Shown here piece after piece: positions 14,128-20,238 of a stretch of DNA of 20,238 bases. The stretch spans positions 1-20,238 of the forward strand of contig DAOVDO010000002.1 of the NCBI GenBank assembly GCA_030669525.1, read 5' to 3'. Origin of the DNA: Dehalococcoidia bacterium. Its GTDB lineage: Bacteria; Chloroflexota; Dehalococcoidia; GIF9; AB-539-J10. The notes below the pieces were generated by a model. It saw nothing but the letters and a program-made list of their open reading frames with translations. It was not told the DNA's origin and did not search any database. Position 1 is the stretch's first letter, and every line of letters starts with the position of its first letter. Made by a program: the position numbers and the translations under genes.

Positions 14128-14193
14128 TCCATAAATCTCATCACCTCCCTTTAGTAAATCTCGGCTAAACCTAGCTTAATATTCCGTTCCATT

Positions 14194-15429
14194 TCATAAA
14201 ATAGCTATTTCTTTTGAAAGCACTTCGCTAAACTTCACAGGTGCGCCCATTTTGGCCATCACCTTCAGGAATTTTGTTGGCTCAAGGCATTCAGGGGCAA
14301 TTATTCCTTTTCCTGCCTCTCCTTCCACGCACATCTTTGCACCTACAATCGCTGGCAAGGCAGTGCCAATATTGGTCGCCCCAAATCTTCTATAGAAAGC
14401 CAGTTTTTCCTCAGTGCTTGTAAAAAGGGATAGAGGCCAAGATATTATGTATTTCACATTTTCTCCTGATTTCTCACCTTCTACTTCAATGACACAGGGG
14501 TTTGCGGATTCAGGTGGAAGCCTAGCACTGTTTTCATCTTCTGCGAGGAAAAAGTCAACCGGGTGATGCACCAGTCCCAATAAGACATCCCGCGCAACAA
14601 CTTTGACACCTTTGACATCTATCGGTTCCGAGTTCGCAAATCCCATCTTAATGAAAGCACCTGCCAGCATGTCAACGGGATATTTAAACCCCACATATTT
14701 TACTCCTTTGCCTATGAAATGTGGCAATGTTACTGCTTCTTCATGGTCTTGATAACAAAGCAGGACTGAGCCGGTTGGTGCAGGAAAATCATACTCTTCA
14801 CACTCGCTGAAAGGCGGATAGTGTTTATATGCACCATCTTCAAAGATTGGTGGTTCAAATGAATAACCCATAAGTGCAATTTCCGGACACCAATCTGGTT
14901 CCCATCCTTTGACCGGTTCCTTAGATTCTTTTAAGGATTTGTTGCCAACCCTAATCATTATCTCATCCACACGATCCAATTTATCACAAATGTATCTGGT
15001 TAACACATTAGTGATCCCAGGGCTTCCGCCGCAAGCAATTAGAGCTGTCAAACCAGCTTTCTTGAATTCGTTGTCGAACTCAAGTGGTTGCTTTTCTATT
15101 ATTTGTGGCCAAATAGGCTCGTCAAAAGCTGTGTCCACATAGTGTGCTCCGTTTCTTAAAGCAGCTTTCATTATATTGGCATTGAGTCGAGGCAACGTTA
15201 GATTTATTACAACATCTACCTCCTTAGCACCCCTGTCAAGGTCTTCAATTTTCTCCACGTCAATTTTCATAGTGGTAATCTTACTGCTCTTTATCTTATC
15301 CCTGACTTTGTTAGCTACATCTAAATCTACATCAGCCAGAACTATCTTCTCCACATCCCTACCTCTGGCTAAAATTGAAGCACATGGCGCTCCCTGTGCC
15401 CCAGCTCCTACTACTAATAGCTTTTTCAT
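14194..15429 (-). CDS. Mirror copy of saccharopine-dehydrogenase-like protein B
   Basis: Identical to 4810-6045 on the opposite strand. The preferred start is 15429 rather than the upstream in-frame ATG at 15456, for the ribosome-site reason given for the + strand copy. Confidence 0.84.
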   Translation of the reverse strand: MKKLLVVGAGAQGAPCASILARGRDVEKIVLADVDLDVANKVRDKIKSSKITTMKIDVEKIEDLDRGAKEVDVVINLTLPRLNANIMKAALRNGAHYVDTAFDEPIWPQIIEKQPLEFDNEFKKAGLTALIACGGSPGITNVLTRYICDKLDRVDEIMIRVGNKSLKESKEPVKGWEPDWCPEIALMGYSFEPPIFEDGAYKHYPPFSECEEYDFPAPTGSVLLCYQDHEEAVTLPHFIGKGVKYVGFKYPVDMLAGAFIKMGFANSEPIDVKGVKVVARDVLLGLVHHPVDFFLAEDENSARLPPESANPCVIEVEGEKSGENVKYIISWPLSLFTSTEEKLAFYRRFGATNIGTALPAIVGAKMCVEGEAGKGIIAPECLEPTKFLKVMAKMGAPVKFSEVLSKEIAIL

Positions 15430-15488
15430 ATCACTCCTCACTTTCACTGAAATCATATCTTGATGCTAACTGGCTGAATTGCAAGCAC

Positions 15489-16850
15489 CTATCTCACCTT
15501 GGCCAATCTATCAGAGGCGTTTGGCAATATCCCCAGCAGATTCAAAGCTGTTAGATAGTTGCCATGTAAGCAAGCATTCTGGAAATCAGTCAGAAGTTTC
15601 CTGCCTTCATCTTTCTGGCCGCCTTGCCACGATATCAGAGCCAGCATTTCCCGTTCAGTAGCTAATTCGAACTCGGCAGCTTCACGTTGTTGCCAGATAT
15701 CCCTGATCAACTTGATTCTATTCTCATAATCTCTATCCACCATCTGCTGGATCAGCTGAGTCGCCCACCACGCCGAACGCAAATCAATTTCGTCCGCCCC
15801 CACATTGTATTCCAGAGGGGTATCTCCCCTGGCCCCCGCCCAGATAGGCTGGAAAACATTTTCGCAGGGGGAGGACATGCAACACCACATCACAGATCCA
15901 ATGTCAGCGGGCATATAGCTTCTTAGATGCCACACTTCAGCATCGTGTGTAGTGGAACTGCAGATTGTGTAATGGCCACCAGCATGATAAGCGTGCGGTG
16001 GATAGTGATAAGTGCACCCAGTCCCCTCATAGTGGTCTCTAAGAAAGGCTACCAGGTCTTGAGCCCTGACCGTGCCCACCTTTGACGATAACAGGAAGTC
16101 CGTCCGCTTCATTCGTTCCAAATTCCAGTCTTCTTCCAGCCTCTCGCCGTATACAGTTTTAAAACTGAACGGGCCACTGGACGGGTCATACCAGCCTTTT
16201 TCTACGGCATGGCTAATTAAGTCCGCGCTTGCCATATCGTAGTCACTCTCGATCAACATTTCGTTGGCATAGAAAAAGGTGCCATCGTCAGGGCATCTCT
16301 TAGCAACCCAGTGTCGAGGGGTGCATTCAACAGCCCAGGCTTCATTGGCATCAGCAATAAGATATGCCATCCCTGCCCACCGATGCTCAAAAGTGCCGCC
16401 ATAGTTATCTTGCAGTTGAGCGATAAGGTTCACACCCTCCTTTGCCGTTTTGCATCTCTCCAAGACCAGTTGTATTTTCTCTCCCACTGAAATTCCACCT
16501 TTCTCCAAAACCCGCTCCTTGCTATATAGAGTGTTGGTAGTTACACCCACGCCGTATTCATTTATGCCATCCACAACTTGCCATTGCTGTGAGCCTTGTA
16601 CATCATTGGAGTAGTATGAATAGGTAACTGACGCCTGAGTTATGGTTTCAGCCGCGAGCTCAAGCTGTGCTCCTGCAGGATGTGTCACTCGAGGATGGTA
16701 AACTAAGTGTCGGCATAGGTGCCCCTCGTTTTCCTCATCATCTTCACTGCTGGCCATCAATACACTGCCATCAGCAGTAGCATTCTTGCCAAACACTGCA
16801 GTTGTACACTTCTTTGGCAAAACTTTATAGGTACTTGATTTGTGGTCCAT
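15489..16850 (-). CDS. Mirror copy of the C69-type dipeptidase
   Basis: Identical to 3389-4750 on the opposite strand, including C15 and the 14-residue leader. Confidence 0.81.
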   Translation of the reverse strand: MDHKSSTYKVLPKKCTTAVFGKNATADGSVLMASSEDDEENEGHLCRHLVYHPRVTHPAGAQLELAAETITQASVTYSYYSNDVQGSQQWQVVDGINEYGVGVTTNTLYSKERVLEKGGISVGEKIQLVLERCKTAKEGVNLIAQLQDNYGGTFEHRWAGMAYLIADANEAWAVECTPRHWVAKRCPDDGTFFYANEMLIESDYDMASADLISHAVEKGWYDPSSGPFSFKTVYGERLEEDWNLERMKRTDFLLSSKVGTVRAQDLVAFLRDHYEGTGCTYHYPPHAYHAGGHYTICSSTTHDAEVWHLRSYMPADIGSVMWCCMSSPCENVFQPIWAGARGDTPLEYNVGADEIDLRSAWWATQLIQQMVDRDYENRIKLIRDIWQQREAAEFELATEREMLALISWQGGQKDEGRKLLTDFQNACLHGNYLTALNLLGILPNASDRLAKVR

Positions 16851-16900
16851 TTCTCTCTCCCCTCTTCAATTTTTATTTTGAGCTGAAGTGCAACGCTTGA

Positions 16901-18151
16901 TTAATGCTCAACCACCAGATTGCCTTCTTTGATTATATACCTGATGTTTCCTTTATCCAATAAAATATCTATATTGCTGGTTGGGTCTTTCTTAAGCACA
17001 AGTAAGTCAGCCAATTTCCCCTTCTCTATAGTCCCAACTCTGCTATCAATCCCACAGGCTTCAGCCCCGAATTTGGTCGCTGAAGTGATTGCCTCTAAAG
17101 GGCTGAGGCCTAAAATATCCACCAACAGCTTTATTTCGCCAATATTATACTTTCCATATGGTGTAACAGGGTCCGCGTGCGCATCAGAGCCCAGCAAAAC
17201 CTTTACACCGTTGTTGATTGCCCTCTTCCAGCCATTTATTACATACTCTGGTAGTCCCTCTTCTGCCCATTCTCCGACAAAATTTATCGATAGCGTCGGG
17301 GTGAGAAAAATGTTCTTTTCAGCCATTATCTGGCATGTTTCCTCGTCCAATTCACATCCTTCCTCATTATCGCCGTGTTCAATCGTATCCACTCCAAGTT
17401 CCACCGCAGCTCTGATGCCGCGCAGATTTTCAGCATGGCACATTACCCTTAAACCAACCATGTGAGCTTCATCTACAATCGTTCTCATTTCTTCCAGGCC
17501 AAAATGCATATCCTCGACTCTGTCTTTTTCCCAGAGGCCACCACCCGTTGCGAAAAATTTAATATGGTCCACATTTTGGCCAACCAACTTGCGAATTGCT
17601 TTACGGATTTCCTCTACTCCATCACAGGGTTGAGCCCATACATAGCTTTGTTGTGCCCACTCATCCGGAATCCCATATACATCCCTGGGCATAGCATCTT
17701 GATTTCCCCCTGTCCGACAAAGGCCAAGCCCGCAAGACATTATTCTTGGGCCGACTATTGTCCCCTCTTCTATCGCTCTCTTTAAATAAATATCGTATCT
17801 TGAGCCTCCGCTCCTCACCGTCGTAAATCCATAATCCAAAACTTTTCTTGCCTCAGCAGCAGTTCTGATGGCCTCCAGATAGTTTGATTCAGTAATCCAA
17901 TCCATAGAGTTAGCGCTTTTAACGCCGGTGAAATGGACATGGGCATCTATTAAGCCGGGCATAAGATAATATTCAGATATATCCACCTTCTGAATGTTAT
18001 CCTTCACCCTTACTGAGCTCACATCCCCCACTTCCTCTAGTACACCATTTCTGATAACAACAGTGGTATCCTTTACAGGAACACCTCCATTCCCATCTAT
18101 TAATGTTGCGCCAATTAATGCATACCCCTTCTCTAATTCCATATCCTTCAT
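16901..18151 (-). CDS. Mirror copy of the metal-dependent amidohydrolase
   Basis: Identical to 2088-3338 on the opposite strand, with all metal-binding residues intact. Confidence 0.87.
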   Translation of the reverse strand: MKDMELEKGYALIGATLIDGNGGVPVKDTTVVIRNGVLEEVGDVSSVRVKDNIQKVDISEYYLMPGLIDAHVHFTGVKSANSMDWITESNYLEAIRTAAEARKVLDYGFTTVRSGGSRYDIYLKRAIEEGTIVGPRIMSCGLGLCRTGGNQDAMPRDVYGIPDEWAQQSYVWAQPCDGVEEIRKAIRKLVGQNVDHIKFFATGGGLWEKDRVEDMHFGLEEMRTIVDEAHMVGLRVMCHAENLRGIRAAVELGVDTIEHGDNEEGCELDEETCQIMAEKNIFLTPTLSINFVGEWAEEGLPEYVINGWKRAINNGVKVLLGSDAHADPVTPYGKYNIGEIKLLVDILGLSPLEAITSATKFGAEACGIDSRVGTIEKGKLADLLVLKKDPTSNIDILLDKGNIRYIIKEGNLVVEH

Positions 18152-18206
18152 ATTCGCTCTCTCCTATTCAATTCTAAACTCCTTTAGTTTCTCCTTTACT
18201 GAAGCA

Positions 18207-19472
18207 CTATGCTATAGATACTTCCTTCGAAACCACTTCATGGAATTTTACCGCAGCGCCCATCCCAGACATCATCTTCAAAAACTTAATTGGATCAAGA
18301 CATTCAGCAGCAATTACGCCTTTTTCCGCTTCACCTTCCACACACATTTTTGCTCCTACAACTGCCGGTAGAGCAACACCAATCGTTGTAGCTCCAAATC
18401 TTCTATATATCTCCAACCTTTCCCGGCTATTTGAAAAGAGAGAAAAAGGCCAGGATACTGTATATGTCACCTCTTCTCCTGACCTGACGCCCTTTATCTC
18501 CAGTATACAAAGCCCAGCAGATTCCAGTGGAAGCTTAGCGGTACTTTCATCTTCAGCGAAAAATGTATCAACAGGGTGGGCCACCAACTTCAGCAAAACA
18601 TCCCGCGGCACAATTCTGACGCCTTTCACATCTATGGCCTTCGGGGACGCAAATCCCATCTTAATGAAAGCACCTGCTAGCGTGTCAACGGGATATTTAA
18701 ACCCTGCATATTTTATGCTTTTCCCTATGAAATGTGGCAGCGTTATCGGCTCCTGGTGTTGATGGTAAACAAGCGGAATCGTGCCAACTGGGTCTGGGAA
18801 AGTATAATCTTCACACTTGGCGTAGATAGGATATTTCCTATACTCTCCACCTTCGAATACTGTGGGTTCAACTGCATAGCCCCAAAGTGCTCTAAAAGGA
18901 GACCATGTTGGCTCCCAGGCGCTAACTACTTCCGCAGAGCTTTCTAGCGATCTACTGCCGAGCTTAATATGTATTTCATCTACACGGTCCAATTTGTCGC
19001 AAACGTATCTGGCCAATACATTCACGACTCCAGGGGAGCCTCCACAACCAACCAGGCCTGTCAAGCCAGCTTCTTTGAACTCCCTGTCAAGCTCAACTGG
19101 CCGTTTTTCTATTATCTGTGACAGGATATTGTCCCTGGCCCGTATGTCCAGCAAAGTAGGTTCGCCAAAAGATGTATCCACATAGTGTGCTCCACTTCTT
19201 AAGGCAGCTCTCATTATATTAGAGCAGAACGCAGTCAAGGTCAGGTTGATAATAACATCTACTCCTTTCGCTGCCCTCTCAATGTCTTCAACCTGTGTAG
19301 CATCAAGCTTCACAGTGGTCACCTTATCGCTTTTTATCTTGTTCTTAACCTTATTGGCTAAATCTAAATCTATATCGCCTAAGACTATTTTCACTACCTC
19401 CTTGTTCCTGGTCAAAATTGAGGCACATGGGCCGCCTTGAGCCCCAGCTCCTATTACTAACACCTTTTGCAT
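18207..19472 (-). CDS. Mirror copy of saccharopine-dehydrogenase-like protein A
   Basis: Identical to 767-2032 on the opposite strand, with the same AGGAGG-type ribosome site just upstream of 19472. Confidence 0.84.
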   Translation of the reverse strand: MQKVLVIGAGAQGGPCASILTRNKEVVKIVLGDIDLDLANKVKNKIKSDKVTTVKLDATQVEDIERAAKGVDVIINLTLTAFCSNIMRAALRSGAHYVDTSFGEPTLLDIRARDNILSQIIEKRPVELDREFKEAGLTGLVGCGGSPGVVNVLARYVCDKLDRVDEIHIKLGSRSLESSAEVVSAWEPTWSPFRALWGYAVEPTVFEGGEYRKYPIYAKCEDYTFPDPVGTIPLVYHQHQEPITLPHFIGKSIKYAGFKYPVDTLAGAFIKMGFASPKAIDVKGVRIVPRDVLLKLVAHPVDTFFAEDESTAKLPLESAGLCILEIKGVRSGEEVTYTVSWPFSLFSNSRERLEIYRRFGATTIGVALPAVVGAKMCVEGEAEKGVIAAECLDPIKFLKMMSGMGAAVKFHEVVSKEVSIA

Positions 19473-19580
19473 ATTGCTCCTCCTTTTTTATTTGAATTTT
19501 AGCTCAATTCTGCCTCACTTACTAATTCTGCTTCAGTTCTCTCAAATCTGGCATATTTCCCTTTTAACATCTCCAGGGTT

Positions 19581-19611
19581 AACAAAATCCTCGGTAACCA
19601 AGCCACCGAGG
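19581..19611 (-). terminator. Mirror copy of the second intergenic hairpin
   Basis: Opposite-strand copy of 628-658 (CCTCGGT/ACCGAGG stem). Confidence 0.48.
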
Positions 19612-19745
19612 GCAAACCGTACAGGCAAACACTGAAAAAGCTTCGCCTTCAGTTATTCATATATAGGAAGTAGTTCCTGTATGAAGTATCTGGTTGGAAA
19701 TATTGCTATAACCCAGCAAGGCCACTTTATGGAGGAGGCGCAAGT

Positions 19746-19770
19746 AGAAAGCCCCTTTTTCGAGGAGCTT
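19746..19770 (-). terminator. Mirror copy of the hairpin after the ABC ATPase
   Basis: Opposite-strand copy of 469-493 (AAGCTCC/GGGGCTT stem). Confidence 0.53.
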
Positions 19771-19798
19771 AGAAGGTTAAGTTTTAGTCTATGTCAGC

Positions 19799-20238
19799 CT
19801 ATTTTACTTTGAAGCAAGCAACATAGTGGTCAGGTTCCACTTCAATGAGCGGAGGTTCCTCTCCCACGTGTTTCTTCATGGCATATGGGCACCGTTCATA
19901 AAAGCCGCAGGTAGAGGAGGCCTCAGCCCCGGTTACCGGCACATAGCCTTTGATCGGGAGTTTCTGCATCTTCACTGTTGGGTCGGGCACTGGCACAGCG
20001 GCGATTAACGCCTGCGTATAAGGATGCAGCGGTTTACTGTAGATAACCTCTGTGGGGCCAATCTCCACAATCTTTCCCAGGTACATGATAGCAATCTTGT
20101 CGCAGATATATCGTGCTGTGGCTAAGTCATGGGTTATATAAACAAGCGAGATGCCAAATTCATCCCTCATTGCCAGCAATAATTCTAAAACCCCTATCCT
20201 TACGGAAACATCCAGCATTGAAATAGGCTCATCGGCAA
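19799..20238 (-). CDS. Mirror copy of the partial ABC transporter ATP-binding protein
   Basis: Identical to 1-440 on the opposite strand and cut at exactly the same base, so its N-terminal half is missing here too. Symmetric truncation of both ends at one codon is what a self-complementary contig produces; two independent genomic ends would not be expected to match. Confidence 0.91.
   Translation of the reverse strand, partial: ADEPISMLDVSVRIGVLELLLAMRDEFGISLVYITHDLATARYICDKIAIMYLGKIVEIGPTEVIYSKPLHPYTQALIAAVPVPDPTVKMQKLPIKGYVPVTGAEASSTCGFYERCPYAMKKHVGEEPPLIEVEPDHYVACFKVK

Larger units (their letters stand above)
19473..19798. other. Mirror copy of the 441-766 intergenic region
   Basis: Reverse complement of 441-766, carrying the two hairpins on the opposite strand. 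No additional features were found. Confidence 0.6.
1..20238. repeat. Perfect inverted repeat covering the whole window, no spacer
   Basis: The two halves, 1-10119 and 10120-20238, are reverse complements. The first bases TTGCCGATGAGCCTATTTC equal the complement of the last ones. Every + strand reading frame has a - strand partner at exactly 20239 minus its coordinates with an identical translation, including meaningless shadow frames, so non-coding bases match too. The axis is between 10119 and 10120. Natural inverted duplications usually keep a spacer or show some divergence, and 10 kb perfect palindromes are generally unstable in bacterial cells, so a fold-back assembly or amplification chimera is the leading explanation. 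All features on the - strand below are mirror copies and may not exist as separate genes in the organism. Confidence 0.98.

Noticed and set aside
1..20238. Composite transposon or phage-like element bounded by inverted repeats
   Set aside because: No transposase, integrase or structural phage gene exists, and the repeats have no separate interior: the entire window is the repeat.

Overview
The dominant fact about this window is its symmetry. All 20,238 bases form one inverted repeat with no spacer. Base x on the + strand is complementary to base 20239-x, and the axis lies between 10119 and 10120, inside CAATC|GATTG. Every gene at a..b on + therefore has an identical copy at (20239-b)..(20239-a) on -, and only about 10.1 kb of sequence is unique. 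Both outer ends stop at the same base inside the same ABC-transporter ATPase gene, and no difference between the arms was found. This is most easily explained as a self-complementary (fold-back) contig or an amplification chimera. A real head-to-head duplication, or reading through a covalently closed hairpin end, would look the same and cannot be excluded from sequence alone.

Organism: bacterial, probably an uncultured lineage. Almost every gene has a strong AGGAGG-type ribosome binding site. The two solute-binding proteins have an N-terminal signal with a Cys at residue 27 and a long acidic Glu/Pro linker, a style I associate with Chloroflexota of the Dehalococcoidia/SAR202 type. This is a tentative impression, not a proof. 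GC looks moderate (mid-40s percent by eye, not computed). There are no rRNA, tRNA, CRISPR, transposase or phage genes.

Layout of the unique arm (+ strand, 1-10119): (i) 1-440, the C-terminal part of a peptide/nickel-type ABC ATPase; (ii) 441-766, an intergenic gap with two terminator-like hairpins; (iii) 767-6045, a tight four-gene run: saccharopine-dehydrogenase-like protein A, a COG1228-type amidohydrolase, a C69-type dipeptidase, and saccharopine-dehydrogenase-like protein B; (iv) 6164-7891, peptide-type solute-binding protein 1; (v) 7892-8314, a 423-base leader with an intrinsic terminator; (vi) 8315-10033, paralogous solute-binding protein 2; (vii) 10034-10119, a short tail that may hold the start of another gene, cut off by the axis. 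The arm 10120-20238 is the mirror image.

Taken together, the unique arm reads as a peptide or amino-acid-conjugate scavenging locus. Two binding proteins (plus the ATPase, with permeases presumably outside the window) would capture and import a substrate. Two different hydrolases would cleave amide bonds, and two related NAD(P)-dependent dehydrogenases would process the amino-acid-like product. The pairing of two saccharopine-dehydrogenase paralogs with two peptidase-type hydrolases and two binding proteins is the most interesting biology here. The substrate is not known.
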